A stretch of 46,789 nucleotides of DNA from Herbinix sp. (GCA_029238935.1 JAQZBN010000038.1:1-46789), one strand, 5' to 3'; shown: positions 17,181 through 27,338, counted from the first letter of the stretch. The notes: generated by a model not told the origin, from the sequence alone. Made by a program: numbers and translations.

Positions 17181-17222
17181 CATTTGAATATAAATAATCA
17201 ATTGATTATTTATATTCAAATG
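17181..17222. repeat. Perfect 42-bp palindrome
   Basis: Reads the same on both strands across all 42 bases, with no loop, centred on CAATTG; it starts CATTTGAATATAAATAATCA. It lies 12 bases from the stop of the minus-strand YcaQ-like gene and after the aroA terminator, between convergent genes. There is no T-run on either side, so it is not a classic terminator. It could extrude as a cruciform or act as a 3'-end processing or stability hairpin. Confidence 0.9.
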
Positions 17223-17234
17223 TTGACGTTCCTT

Positions 17235-18413
17235 TTACACTATTTCTTCAAAATTATGTTGATGCAGCTGATGGAACTTCATAAAACGAATGAAACATGC
17301 TTTCAAATCACGATTCAACTTTTTAGTTGGTTTACAACCTTCTTCCAGCCATATGTGTTTTATATTTAATATATCGTTCTTTTTATCTGTAATTACCTCT
17401 GTACGCCCAATAAATCGATCTCCTGAGAGTATCGGCAAAACATAATAACCATATTTTCTTTGATCAGCCGGTGTGTAAATTTCCCACTTATAATCAAAAT
17501 CAAAGAACAATTTTATTAACTTTCTGTCCCATATCATGTTGTCTAAAGGTGCAATTAATTCAGTACGATCTTTCATTTGCTCTGTGTGTATCACCTGTTC
17601 TAGTAGATCCATATCATTCTTTAACATATAAAAAATGTCCTTACAGCCTTCGACTTTCACTTTGGTAATGATCTCTTCCTCCAATAATTTTGAAAAGACC
17701 TGATTACGTTGCTCTGACTTTAACCCTTGTATGAATAGCCAAGCATCGGAGGGTTTATTCCATATGAGACCTACTGCGGATATTCTACGAAGTACTCGCC
17801 ATATGAGATGATTCAGTTCCTCTACACATGGATCCTCTTGCTGTAATAGATCCTCAGATATAAAATCTTTCGCCAGGGCATAATATTTTTTTGCACCAGT
17901 TTTATGATGTATTATTAAGTCACCTCTAAAATATAAGGTTTCCAAGGCTGCCCTGGATAATTTCGTATCGCTCCAGTACCAGTCTACGACTTGATCATAT
18001 CCTATATCTTTCGAACAAACCGGACCTGTCTTCTCAATCAGTTGAAGAATTTCATCTTCCACCTTCTTAATCTCATCCTGTCCCCGTCCTGATATCCGAA
18101 ATCGATTACGGATGCGTTCAAAGTAAGGCCAATCCTCTACTCTGATTATTGCTAGGTTTTTATCATAATAATCGATGAGTTTTCTATCCTCATACAATAG
18201 CTCATATAACATGGATTTTGTAAAGCCCTTCACTCTTGATTGTAATACTAACTCTGAATTCTTTCCACAAACATCGATGGGATCATACTGAATGCAACCA
18301 ACCTGCTCGACAAAATTAAGAACACCGGCTTTACCTGTATAACGATATTCACCCAGAAGGCCTTGTTTGCTTAAGATAAATTGCCTTGCATGTTTTAATG
18401 TTATATGAACCAT
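17235..18413 (-). CDS. Winged-helix YcaQ/AlkX-like DNA glycosylase family protein
   Basis: About 392 residues of the HTH_42 family, which includes bacterial DNA interstrand-crosslink glycosylases (YcaQ/AlkX and AlkZ). Near the N-terminus GCIQYDPIDV holds the QxD motif of the AlkX branch, the residues thought to act in base removal. Tandem winged-helix segments follow (ALETLYFRGDLIIHHKTG; YALAKDF), and LIAPLDNMIWDRKLIKLFFDF is a family hallmark. The probable role is repair of alkylated or crosslinked DNA, by family inference. I start at the ATG at 18413 (GGGAG 8 nt before) and not the ATG five codons earlier. It is monocistronic. Confidence 0.8.
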   Translation of the reverse strand: MVHITLKHARQFILSKQGLLGEYRYTGKAGVLNFVEQVGCIQYDPIDVCGKNSELVLQSRVKGFTKSMLYELLYEDRKLIDYYDKNLAIIRVEDWPYFERIRNRFRISGRGQDEIKKVEDEILQLIEKTGPVCSKDIGYDQVVDWYWSDTKLSRAALETLYFRGDLIIHHKTGAKKYYALAKDFISEDLLQQEDPCVEELNHLIWRVLRRISAVGLIWNKPSDAWLFIQGLKSEQRNQVFSKLLEEEIITKVKVEGCKDIFYMLKNDMDLLEQVIHTEQMKDRTELIAPLDNMIWDRKLIKLFFDFDYKWEIYTPADQRKYGYYVLPILSGDRFIGRTEVITDKKNDILNIKHIWLEEGCKPTKKLNRDLKACFIRFMKFHQLHQHNFEEIV

Positions 18414-18590
18414 AATTCTTTCTCCCATTCATGGCTTTTTTTTAGGTATAGAAAATTAATGCTTATCTTATGAATGTAATGTTTATTAATCAACTCTTAC
18501 TGTTTTATTTACTTCAACTTATGACAGGCATATTATTAGATTTTATAGAATCCTGCAGCTAAGAATGCCTTTACATCATTCTTTATGTAT

Positions 18591-18618
18591 ATTATACCAT
18601 TCCCGCTAATCAAAGCAA
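18591..18618 (-). promoter_or_regulatory. Probable promoter of the YcaQ-like gene
   Basis: Minus strand: TTGCTT (18618-18613), a 16-bp spacer, then TATAAT (18596-18591) with an extended -10 TGG just before it. The leader would be about 170 bases; nothing structured was recognised in it. Confidence 0.55.
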
Positions 18619-18621
18619 TAT

Positions 18622-18706
18622 AAAAAAGCAAGTCCTTCTTATTACCAAGCTGATACATCTTTATCAAATATCATCTTTTGGTAATTCAATTTGGACTTGC
18701 TTTTAT
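18622..18706. terminator. Nested bidirectional terminator
   Basis: Outer stem AAAAGCAAGTCC (18624-18635) with GGACTTGCTTTT (18693-18704); inner stem TTACCAA (18642-18648) with TTGGTAA (18678-18684). On the minus strand a run of T follows, ending the chemoreceptor transcript. With the promoter at 18591-18618 it fills the 18414-18748 gap. Confidence 0.75.
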
Positions 18707-18748
18707 TTCACAAAAAAGCTATTTTATATTTCTAAATACAGAACTTGA

Positions 18749-20536
18749 CTAATTCACTTGAAAATTAGATATTTCCTGTTTTAATACTTCTGAACTTTCT
18801 CTGCAAATTCGAACCTGTCTTGTGATATCGTTGGATTTCTCAGTAATATGAGCAATTTTCTCAGCAATATCTCCGGTTCCAATAGCACCTTCTGTAGCTG
18901 CTCTAGAAACTTCATCAACCGATCGGATAACATTTTCGATAGAAGCTAATAATTCTTCCGACGTTGCACTAAAATCGGTAATAAGAGAATCGATGAATAC
19001 AGCGTCATTACTATAAGCATCAGCAACTTCTAAGAATTTATGGAAGCTCTTATCAACATCAACAGAAACGAAATCAAGTAAGGAACTTGCACTTTCTGAG
19101 AGATTTCCAACAGCTTCTGTAACTTCTCCAGTCATTGCTTGGATTTGTACTACTGCATTCTTTGATTGCTCTGCTAAGTGGCGGATCTGATCTGCAACCA
19201 CAGCAAAACCTTTTCCTGCCTCTCCTGCTCTTGCGGCCTCAATTGCTGCATTTAAAGCTAATAGATTGGTCTGTGATGTAATACCTATAATTGCTTTTGA
19301 TAATACATCAATCTGGGAAACAACTTTCGCCTGTTCTAGGGATCTTTGAAGCTTACCTTCAATATCAATACGAATTCTATTTACTTTTTCCTGTGATTCT
19401 TGAACTTCTTTTTTCGTGTTTTCCGCTCTTTTTGTAATTTCAATTACCTGAGATGCACCTTCTTGCGATTTTTCTGCAATCGTTCTGGAGGCGATTTCAA
19501 TTTCCGCAGATGTAGCAGACATTTCCTCTGCAGATGCTGCTGTCTCTTCCATACCTGCTGCTAATTCTTCTGTTGTAGCAGATACCTCTTCAATACTACC
19601 ATTAAGCTGGTTCATATGATCATTTACATTCGTAACCACTTCAATAATTCGATCAGCCTCCTGCTTGGTACTGCCAATCAGATTTGCAACAGATGTTTTC
19701 ATGGTATCGATTTCATTTGCTAAAAAACCAAAATCATCTTTTCTTCTCTTATAGGAGTCTGGAAGTTGTACTGTGAAATTACCGGTTGCAAGGGTTTTCA
19801 TATAATCTCCGATTGTTTTAATGGCATGATTTAAATTACGTGATAAGAAAATAGTTATTGTAATCGCTGCCAAGAAAGAAATCGCAAATATTATGATAAA
19901 TTGTAGTATATCCTTCTTAAATTCTTCTCTTTCCTTTTCTGCTAATGTATTAATCGTGTTATCTATGTAGTCTGTATAGTTTCCTGTTCCGACTACCCAT
20001 TGGTAAGGTTCAAATGCAAGACTGTAGCCTCTTTTTGGAGAAGGCTCTGTTTCATCTACTTTTGGAAACCAATAATCAGTGAAACCTCCACCTTCCTGCT
20101 GTGCAACTTTAATAATTTCTTTTACCATCGGAAAATCATTGACATCCTTTAAATCTAAACGGTTTGTTCCTTCTGAAGCTTGCCCCATTAATACAACATT
20201 ATCACCATCATAGGTATCAATCCAAAAATAATTACCATCCCCATAACGTAGTTCTCTTACAAGATCAGCTGAAATCTTTTTGGATTCCTCCAGGGTATAT
20301 TCCCCTGCCTCGTATTTTCCATAAATCGTATTTAGTAATGATACGACATTTTCAACTTGATTCTTGATATTATTGTCATAATCTGCTCGTATGCTGTTCT
20401 CCAAATTGCTTAAACTTTTATTAATTGCATCTGATTGATCTTTTATTGATATACCAGCAATCAAGACAGAAACCAGTAATAAAAATGCGGATAAAAAAAT
20501 AACCTTCGTACTTAACTTAAGATTATTCCAATTCAT
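18749..20536 (-). CDS. Methyl-accepting chemotaxis protein with Cache sensor
   Basis: Membrane chemoreceptor of 595 residues. First membrane helix ~11-30, an extracellular single Cache_2-type domain (~35-195) with the typical [28 protein letters not shown] and [16 protein letters not shown], second membrane helix ~208-228, HAMP (~230-285), then the long signalling coiled coil with the conserved hairpin tip [20 protein letters not shown] and [20 protein letters not shown]. Such Cache domains usually bind small organic acids or amines; the ligand is unknown. It signals through CheW/CheA, which are not in this window, so it is an isolated receptor gene. AGGAGG lies 7 nt before the ATG. Confidence 0.94.
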   Translation of the reverse strand: MNWNNLKLSTKVIFLSAFLLLVSVLIAGISIKDQSDAINKSLSNLENSIRADYDNNIKNQVENVVSLLNTIYGKYEAGEYTLEESKKISADLVRELRYGDGNYFWIDTYDGDNVVLMGQASEGTNRLDLKDVNDFPMVKEIIKVAQQEGGGFTDYWFPKVDETEPSPKRGYSLAFEPYQWVVGTGNYTDYIDNTINTLAEKEREEFKKDILQFIIIFAISFLAAITITIFLSRNLNHAIKTIGDYMKTLATGNFTVQLPDSYKRRKDDFGFLANEIDTMKTSVANLIGSTKQEADRIIEVVTNVNDHMNQLNGSIEEVSATTEELAAGMEETAASAEEMSATSAEIEIASRTIAEKSQEGASQVIEITKRAENTKKEVQESQEKVNRIRIDIEGKLQRSLEQAKVVSQIDVLSKAIIGITSQTNLLALNAAIEAARAGEAGKGFAVVADQIRHLAEQSKNAVVQIQAMTGEVTEAVGNLSESASSLLDFVSVDVDKSFHKFLEVADAYSNDAVFIDSLITDFSATSEELLASIENVIRSVDEVSRAATEGAIGTGDIAEKIAHITEKSNDITRQVRICRESSEVLKQEISNFQVN

Positions 20537-20985
20537 AAAACTCCTCCTTAGATATCATAATTGGTACCATAAAAGAAGAAATGTATTTAATTTTTCTGTT
20601 ATGATTTATATATATTCTACATTATTCAACATAAATTATCAATATGTATACCACATTTCTACATTATAATTTATTTTCCAACTTTATTTTTATGCCGTCT
20701 AGGTATAACTTTACTATAATATTTTCCATGTATTTATATATATTTAGTATGATTTAACAAATATGTATTAAATATTGATATGCATATTTATACTTTATAT
20801 TGTGTATTTTTCCATCCATAGCAAATTATGTCTTTTAAGATTTTTTTTATATAGTTACCCGTAATCAACTAGAATATATAGTATAAATTAAACAAGCGAT
20901 ACTTTTGAAATCGAAGTTTTCCATATGGATATTTTCATATCCCGGAACACTAGACATTCCATCGTACCGCTTTTTTATTTTAAAG
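20537..20985. other. AT-rich gap
   Basis: Contains the chemoreceptor promoter on the right of that gene. Near 20895-20980 lie weak inverted repeats (AAGCGATAC with GTACCGCTT, and GGATAT with ATATCC around TTTC) just past the ABC gene's stop, which may help end the exporter operon. Otherwise I see nothing. Confidence 0.5.
20614..20642 (-). promoter_or_regulatory. Probable promoter of the chemoreceptor
   Basis: Minus strand TTGATA (20642-20637), 17 bp, TAGAAT (20619-20614). This is sigma-A-like; no flagellar sigma-28 site was seen. Confidence 0.45.
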
Positions 20986-22776
20986 TTATGCTACATAATA
21001 CTGTGCTTGAGTGTGCCACATCTTACTATATACCCCTTCTCCCTGGGATAACTCATCATGGGTACCGTATTCCACTAACCTACCGTCATCAAACACTGCA
21101 ATTCGATCACAAAAACGGCAGGAGGAAAGTCTATGAGAGATATAGATTGCTGTCTTATTCTGTACCAGATCATTGAATTTGGAATAAATCTCAAATTCTG
21201 CATAAGGATCAAGTGCTGCTGTAGGTTCATCCAATATCACAATCGGAGAATCTTTATAGATTGCTCTCGCAATGGCTAATTTCTGAGCTTCTCCACCGGA
21301 AAACTCTATACCATCCTTTTCAAAGTTTTTATATAGAGAAGTTTCCGTCCCCTTTTCAAGCGTAAGTATTTTATCGTATATTCCGGCTTTTCTTAAGGAA
21401 TGGATTAATCGCAAGTCATTGCTTGTTTGATCAAAAATAATATTTTCTTTGATGGTAAACGAAAATAGCTTATAATCTTGAAATACCACTGCGAGCAGTT
21501 TAAGATATTCATCAAAACTGTATTCCTTAACATTGATTCCATTCACTAGAATTTTACCTTCGGTAGGTTCATAGAGTCTACATAAAAGCTTAATAAAGGT
21601 AGTCTTCCCAGCTCCATTATGACCAACAACCGATAATTTTTCACCACTATTAATTTTGATTGATACATTTTTAAGGGTATCCTGATCCGCTCTTGGATAC
21701 CGAAAGGATACGTTCTTAAATTCAATACATACCGTATCTTTTAAATTAACCGGTTTTGTACCGGATTTTGATTTCACCGGCAGACTTTCAAACTCCAGAT
21801 ATAAATCAAGATATCTGCACATTTGACGGAATTCAATTAATTGGGTGATAAATGAAGATACATTGGCAGAGAAGCTATTGGCAGCGGAAATATACATTGT
21901 AAAATCACCAATACTGATTGACTCCTTTACTACCTGCCATACCATATAAGCATATACAAGTATCATTTGAATCTGAAGATTTATATTGGATAACCCTTCA
22001 TATTTACCTTGTGTTACGAATAATTTACTAAACCCAGACATTGCCGCACTGTTATAAGCATCAATCTTCTTCAGAATAAAGGGTGCCATATTGTAAATAC
22101 GGATATCTTTTGCCATGGAGAAATCCGAGGTGAGTCCTCCATAATAATTAAATCTTCTGTTTAAGGGAATAAGGTCCTGATGGAATTTATATTGCAAAGC
22201 TTGAGCTTTCTTAAATATTGCTGCATTTACAATTACAATGGCTATAATCGCTAGTATGAGCAGGAAGTTTAATGTTGCAACGAGAGCGATCAATCCAATG
22301 GTTGTGATGAGAATTTCAATCAGTCTTGTTATATTTCCCATCATCCTCCATAAAATTCCTTGATTGTTGATCGGAAAGATAGCCTTTTCTTTCATATCGA
22401 GTATTTCAGGATCTTCCATACTTTCAAAATCCAAATTCATAATATGTTTACCAAAGTGTAATTCAAAGCCATTCACCATCGCAAATTGTGCTATATCAAG
22501 TTTCATTTCTAGATAACGGTTCATCAAGTTAAAGAATGCATTACCGAGGATGATCGTTCCGATGTAAAGTACAAATCTCTCCGGTCTCTGACTTCCTATC
22601 GCCTCATCAATGATATACTTTGGCATGATGATATTTAAGAAAGGTGAGATGGCTTTGATTACAGAAGCAATGATCAAGAGAGGAAGATAGGATTTTGATA
22701 TCTGATTTGCTATCCTTAAGTAGTGACCGGCAATTTTTATATCTCTTTGAATCCCTTTCATATCCGGTTTTTTCAT
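20986..22776 (-). CDS. ABC exporter half-transporter, second subunit
   Basis: 596 residues: a six-helix membrane domain (~1-320) fused to an ATPase. Walker A GHNGAGKTT (385-393), Q-loop VFQD (~431), signature FSGGEAQ (492-498), Walker B IVILDEPTAALD with E517, and the switch ISHRL with H548. All catalytic residues are canonical. Its ATG overlaps the stop of the preceding ABC gene as ATGA, so the two are translationally coupled and probably pair as a heterodimer. It is the last gene of the operon that begins with the MerR-like regulator and two bactofilin-like proteins. The cargo is unknown; peptide or lipid-like compounds are typical of the family. Confidence 0.88.
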   Translation of the reverse strand: MKKPDMKGIQRDIKIAGHYLRIANQISKSYLPLLIIASVIKAISPFLNIIMPKYIIDEAIGSQRPERFVLYIGTIILGNAFFNLMNRYLEMKLDIAQFAMVNGFELHFGKHIMNLDFESMEDPEILDMKEKAIFPINNQGILWRMMGNITRLIEILITTIGLIALVATLNFLLILAIIAIVIVNAAIFKKAQALQYKFHQDLIPLNRRFNYYGGLTSDFSMAKDIRIYNMAPFILKKIDAYNSAAMSGFSKLFVTQGKYEGLSNINLQIQMILVYAYMVWQVVKESISIGDFTMYISAANSFSANVSSFITQLIEFRQMCRYLDLYLEFESLPVKSKSGTKPVNLKDTVCIEFKNVSFRYPRADQDTLKNVSIKINSGEKLSVVGHNGAGKTTFIKLLCRLYEPTEGKILVNGINVKEYSFDEYLKLLAVVFQDYKLFSFTIKENIIFDQTSNDLRLIHSLRKAGIYDKILTLEKGTETSLYKNFEKDGIEFSGGEAQKLAIARAIYKDSPIVILDEPTAALDPYAEFEIYSKFNDLVQNKTAIYISHRLSSCRFCDRIAVFDDGRLVEYGTHDELSQGEGVYSKMWHTQAQYYVA

Positions 22777-24608
22777 CCTACTGCCACCTCACTTTCTTTA
22801 TAATATTTTGCTTGCGTTTCGAACATATCGGCATATTTACCGTTCTTTTGTATCAGCTCTTTGTGGGTACCGTATTCAACCAATTCACCATGTTCAAACA
22901 TAGCGATCTGATCACAGAACAATGTTGAGGCAAGTCTGTGTGAAATATAGATTGCGGTTTTATTCTGAACCATTGCATTAAAACTTAGATAGATCTGATA
23001 TTCCGCCATTGGATCTAGCGCTGCCGTCGGTTCATCCAGAACCATGATCGGTCCGTTCTTATAAAGGGCTCTGGCAATGGATATCTTCTGATTTTCTCCT
23101 CCGGATAACTCAATACCATCATCATCAAGAATTTTTTGGATAGTGTTATGAATTCCATTCTTTAAGGTATTAACCTTATCATAGACTCCAGCATATTTAA
23201 GCGCATTCGAGACTCTCGTTTCATCCACAAGATCTTTTTCTTCAATGGCTACATTTTCACTGACCGGAAATGCCATGGTTTTTACTTCTTGGAAGACTGC
23301 TGAGAAGAGTTTATAATATTCATTCAGATCAAACTTCTTGATATTAATTCCATTGAGAAGAATCTCACCCTCTGTAACATCATACAATCTACATAAAAGT
23401 TTTATAAAGGTCGTTTTACCTGCCCCATTATGCCCAACGATCGCCAATTTCTGTCCAAAGGGAATTTTTAAGTTCAGATTTTTGTAAACATACGCCTCAC
23501 TATTGGGATAATGAAAGGATACTTTCTTAAACTCGATCACATAAGGTGCTTGGGGAAGCGGGGTAGTCTCCTTTATCTGAAGCGAATCTTCATTGTTTAG
23601 AAAGGCTCTAAAATCACAGATGTCAAGATTCTGCGCACGAATATGGGCCAGATCACTGATCAGCATTTGGAACCAGCCAGCAAAGCTAGCTATGGTACTA
23701 AAGTACATAACTGCATTGGAGATTGGCAAGCCACCATAAATAATCTTATACACAAGGTAAGCATAAATCACACCTTCACGAATTAACAACAGTAAGATAT
23801 CCACGATCCCATAGGAAAAGTATTTCTTTTTGATCTCCTTATGGGTTTCCAGACGCTTTCCTTTATACTTTGCAAACAACCCGGCGATCCAATCCGTTAA
23901 CCCATAAATACGAAGATCCTTTCCATAGGAGAAATCATACATTAAGTGATAAGCATATCCGGCTCTCCGATCACTATCTGAAATCTCATCTTTCTTACTG
24001 TGTTCATATCTCTTTGCCCAAAAGGTCATAAGATAAGAAACAATTACATTTAATACTAAATAGAGAAGTACATACCAGTTTAAGGTTACTACGATCGCAC
24101 TATAGCCAAAAAATGCAATAAGATTTCCTGCCATTGAAAAGAGTTTATGCAAAACTCCTTCAATACCGTTATTATTATTTTGAACACACCTGCTTACCGT
24201 CTCCTTATCATTGAGTATCGTAGCATCCTCGGTGTTCTGAAAATCCATGGTCATGCATTTCTCACTTAGCTTTCGTATGAAGTAAAATCGGATTTGTACC
24301 ATCCTTGGAAAATATGCATTTCTCAAATACGCAATGAAATAGCTAAATAATGCTGAGGAGATGAAAAATACAGCCAATAAGAGTAATAAAATCTCCGCTC
24401 TCTTACTCGTTAACAATTCATCCAAAATAAACTTAGGAAATAAAATTCCTATAAATGGATTAATAGCTGATATTATCGTATAGGCTCCAAAAAACAGGTA
24501 AATCAGTTTATCAGATTCCCAAGCTCCCTTGCACAAATAAATACAATTCTGTATGGTATTATAGAGTGGTTTTTCCTTCTTTTTCGTTCTTGTTGGTGAC
24601 TCTTTCAT
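22773..24608 (-). CDS. ABC exporter half-transporter, first subunit
   Basis: About 611 residues with the same layout as the next gene: a membrane domain, then Walker A GHNGAGKTT (~392-400), signature LSGGENQ, Walker B MVLDEPTAALD and switch ISHRLAS. The membrane domain carries the DLRIYGL segment also seen (DIRIYNM) in its partner. Both ATP sites look active, unlike the second exporter pair in this window. AAGGAG lies 5 nt before the ATG at 24608; a frame opening nine codons earlier lacks a ribosome-binding site. It follows the second bactofilin-like gene by 78 bases with no terminator between, so I place it in the same operon. Confidence 0.88.
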   Translation of the reverse strand: MKESPTRTKKKEKPLYNTIQNCIYLCKGAWESDKLIYLFFGAYTIISAINPFIGILFPKFILDELLTSKRAEILLLLLAVFFISSALFSYFIAYLRNAYFPRMVQIRFYFIRKLSEKCMTMDFQNTEDATILNDKETVSRCVQNNNNGIEGVLHKLFSMAGNLIAFFGYSAIVVTLNWYVLLYLVLNVIVSYLMTFWAKRYEHSKKDEISDSDRRAGYAYHLMYDFSYGKDLRIYGLTDWIAGLFAKYKGKRLETHKEIKKKYFSYGIVDILLLLIREGVIYAYLVYKIIYGGLPISNAVMYFSTIASFAGWFQMLISDLAHIRAQNLDICDFRAFLNNEDSLQIKETTPLPQAPYVIEFKKVSFHYPNSEAYVYKNLNLKIPFGQKLAIVGHNGAGKTTFIKLLCRLYDVTEGEILLNGINIKKFDLNEYYKLFSAVFQEVKTMAFPVSENVAIEEKDLVDETRVSNALKYAGVYDKVNTLKNGIHNTIQKILDDDGIELSGGENQKISIARALYKNGPIMVLDEPTAALDPMAEYQIYLSFNAMVQNKTAIYISHRLASTLFCDQIAMFEHGELVEYGTHKELIQKNGKYADMFETQAKYYKESEVAVG

Positions 24609-24686
24609 AGGAAGTCTCCTTATTTCAATTATCATTATTAATCTTACATCATTACATTTTATCTTTTGTACCTTTCGTTTCTCTAA

Positions 24687-25781
24687 CTATCGATTAATAT
24701 GCACTCCGCCACCTGCAGATACATTTCCACTTATACTTGCACAGGTTAGACTTCCACCACAGGAAGCATTACCTCCGATATCGTTGCTATGAATACTTCC
24801 GCCTGCACTGGCACTACCTGAAATAGTACCACACTGAAGACTTCCGTAACATTCTACATTTTTTACTTCACCCTCTATTTTAATCTCGAGTGACTTAGCT
24901 CCTGCTTCTCCTTTTTTGAGTAACTTTTTCCCAATAAAAGCTACTACTCTAAGCTTTCCATCATCCTCCCAAGGTGTACTCACGGATGAATTACTACTTT
25001 GACTTGGCATTTTACCTGAGGCACCTAGCATTTTTTCTGCTTCATCGGCATTAATTTTTCCTTCCTTATATAAATCTAATATTTTCGTAAGCATAACATC
25101 AGCCATACCACCGATCTCCTTCTTCATATTTATTGGTTTATTCTTAGATATAATTTCATTTACATGACAGCTGTCATCGATGATCATTTCACCATCGCAA
25201 TATAGTTTGTTAACGATACAGTTGCCCTCAAGTTTCACTTTATTGGCTTTGATCACTGCAGCTTTAAGGCCACTGGCTTCCAGTTCGGTACATTCAACAA
25301 TATCGACCAGGCTATGGGTAAGACTGATTTTACGTCCGAAATACCCTTTTACTAAAAACATAAAATTCGTAGGTATTTTAGTATCCGATAATTTTGATAT
25401 ATTGTTTTCAATGACAATATGATCCCCATACATCTTAGAAATCGAACACATCCCATCTACCTGTATCTCATCAGCCAAGACTTCTCGATTGCATATTAAT
25501 AACCCGTCACATACTATCTTTCCTGCGCTGATACTGGCACGGCGTACCTTCATAAGTCCATCGATATGTAGCGATTTTATCTTTAGATCACGGTGAATAC
25601 GAGCCATACCCTCAACATTCATCTCATCTGCTACAATCTTTCCCTTGCTTTTAAACATTCCTTCTACGGATATGTGCTTCACAGTTGCATCCGATTTTAA
25701 TTTTCCCATTCCTTCTACCGATATCTTTTCGTATTCGCCTCCATGAATGGATCCTATTCCTTCTATCTTTTCGTTGTTCAT
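24687..25781 (-). CDS. Bactofilin-like beta-helix protein (YhbF type) with extra C-terminal domain
   Basis: 364 residues, no signal peptide or membrane segment. Residues ~1-215 are repeated short strands with the recurrent pattern xISVEGMxKxK / VDGMCSI, the signature of a bactofilin-like right-handed beta-helix that polymerises in the cytoplasm. Residues ~225-255 (MADVMLTKILDLYKEGKINA) look like a small SHOCT-type helical segment. The C-terminal third is Gly/Ser/Cys-rich repeats (GGSIHSNDIGGNASCGGSL). B. subtilis has a comparable regulator plus two bactofilins, YhbD-YhbE-YhbF, linked to motility. Its ATG overlaps the stop of the upstream bactofilin-like gene (ATGA). Confidence 0.75.
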   Translation of the reverse strand: MNNEKIEGIGSIHGGEYEKISVEGMGKLKSDATVKHISVEGMFKSKGKIVADEMNVEGMARIHRDLKIKSLHIDGLMKVRRASISAGKIVCDGLLICNREVLADEIQVDGMCSISKMYGDHIVIENNISKLSDTKIPTNFMFLVKGYFGRKISLTHSLVDIVECTELEASGLKAAVIKANKVKLEGNCIVNKLYCDGEMIIDDSCHVNEIISKNKPINMKKEIGGMADVMLTKILDLYKEGKINADEAEKMLGASGKMPSQSSNSSVSTPWEDDGKLRVVAFIGKKLLKKGEAGAKSLEIKIEGEVKNVECYGSLQCGTISGSASAGGSIHSNDIGGNASCGGSLTCASISGNVSAGGGVHINR

Positions 25782-26632
25782 ACCTTTACCACCTCTTTTA
25801 CCACAGCCTTATCGGAAATCGTAATGCTACTTTGATATTCCACTCGATCAATAATGCAAAGATCGCCAATGATGATATTATTACCGCAGACAAAATCTGC
25901 TTTCATATGGTCTACTTTAATCTCATCTGCTTCAATCTGATGTATTGTCACAATAGTCGCTTCTGACTGTAGCGGATGATAAGACATCGTTTTAGGTATC
26001 TCTTTAAACAGTTTATCCGGATGAAATTGATTACTAACGGTTACTCGGCTTCCAACCAATTGATTCATTAATACATTCGAATTTGTAAGGATGAAAATTT
26101 GATCTGCATTTACGGTATCACCAGTCAAACCTCCAAGGGAATAAAAGTTATCACAAATAATCTCATTCTGTCCGGTTAACAGACCCGTTGAAATTATATT
26201 ATTAAACTCATAATCAAAATAAAGTGACATATCAAAACAGTTTTCAAAGGTAACTGCTTGAAAGCTTCCTTTCCACTTTGAACCGCTTGAATTATTTATT
26301 TTGATTTTCCGATCAATAGAACCATTCCTTAATACCTTACATTCTAGCAAATCTGCGGATAAACACCCGAATACAGCAACGATATTGCCTTTGCATAATC
26401 CATGAAAGTTTATATCACCAGCCACCTTTACATTCTGAAAGTCTGAGGTCTCTCCGGACACCGCTCCGGCACAGCGCAATTTTTTAATGGAAGAGTTTCT
26501 TATGGAAACATTACCTGCACATCGAATTATGTCCGCTGTACTATTCGTTACAGAAAGATCTCCTGCGGAATGAATTCTACCAAATTGACCACTAACCGAT
26601 CTCTCTCCAAATGCGATTATATTACGTTTCAT
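25778..26632 (-). CDS. Bactofilin-like beta-helix protein (YhbE type)
   Basis: 284-residue soluble protein built of repeated short strands: RIHSAGDLSVTNSTADIIRC, then AGNVSIRNSSIKKLRCAGAV and so on. Turns of about 18-20 residues alternate hydrophobic positions, as in the DUF583/bactofilin beta-helix. It has no catalytic motif. It probably forms filaments or a scaffold together with the next protein, a longer relative. ATGA overlaps on both sides link it tightly to the regulator before it and the second bactofilin after it. Confidence 0.75.
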   Translation of the reverse strand: MKRNIIAFGERSVSGQFGRIHSAGDLSVTNSTADIIRCAGNVSIRNSSIKKLRCAGAVSGETSDFQNVKVAGDINFHGLCKGNIVAVFGCLSADLLECKVLRNGSIDRKIKINNSSGSKWKGSFQAVTFENCFDMSLYFDYEFNNIISTGLLTGQNEIICDNFYSLGGLTGDTVNADQIFILTNSNVLMNQLVGSRVTVSNQFHPDKLFKEIPKTMSYHPLQSEATIVTIHQIEADEIKVDHMKADFVCGNNIIIGDLCIIDRVEYQSSITISDKAVVKEVVKV

Positions 26633-27321
26633 GTCAATTCCACCTCAAATCCATCGGTATCCATATTCATTTTCCGATCTTCTTCCTCATCAAATTTAAA
26701 ATTAAAACTTTTGCGATATTTTAATTTTAATTGGTTGGAAAGGTCATTTAAGTGTATTTTCTTTACGATATTTAATCGGCTGTCAAGGTATACCTGCGCT
26801 TGCTCTTCATACATGGTTGCATAGTAATCCTGATCCTTATCAAATAGGATGAAGATATAACCGGTAGATTTAATCGTCGGCAGATATCCTTGTAATCCTT
26901 GTATTACATCAATAATCTGCCCCAGTGAAATATCTGATGCTTCTTTAAATTCCGACAGTGCGATCATGATCAATACTTCAACAAAAGTAAAATTATTCTT
27001 TTCAAAGCCTTTTATAAACGCTGGGATCAAATTCTTCTTAATCTCCTCGATGATGTTTAAATCATCAATCGTAAAATAACGTTCTGCTATCTCAGGTGAT
27101 AGGATCTTCGCTAATTCTTCCAATGAATACTTATCTTTTAATTCCTGAATTGATTTAATCCGATTTAAAATCTGGTTTTTGGGGAAATAAGTCTCCTGAC
27201 CGGTAAAAGAAGGCTGCTTGATAAACCACTCTTCCGGAATAAGTCCTTCTCTTTTCCATCGATATAATTGGCCATAGGAAATTCCTGTTTCATTTAATAA
27301 ATCTTTCTTTGATATTAGCAT
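26629..27321 (-). CDS. MerR-like regulator (YhbD type)
   Basis: About 230 residues. The N-terminus LISKKDLLNETGISYGQLYR followed by WKREGLIPEEW is a MerR-type winged helix-turn-helix with the wing PSFTGQETYFP. A helical region follows (~55-130). The C-terminal half (~145-230) is strand-rich (KSTGYIFILFDKDQDYYATM) and could be a ligand or filament sensor. It resembles B. subtilis YhbD, the gene beside two bactofilins. The frame opens at a TTG at 27345, but AAGGAGG sits 8 nt before the ATG at 27321, so I start there. The palindromes in its own promoter suggest that it controls the operon. Confidence 0.75.
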   Translation of the reverse strand: MLISKKDLLNETGISYGQLYRWKREGLIPEEWFIKQPSFTGQETYFPKNQILNRIKSIQELKDKYSLEELAKILSPEIAERYFTIDDLNIIEEIKKNLIPAFIKGFEKNNFTFVEVLIMIALSEFKEASDISLGQIIDVIQGLQGYLPTIKSTGYIFILFDKDQDYYATMYEEQAQVYLDSRLNIVKKIHLNDLSNQLKLKYRKSFNFKFDEEEDRKMNMDTDGFEVELT

Positions 27322-27338
27322 TTTAGTATCCTCCTTTC

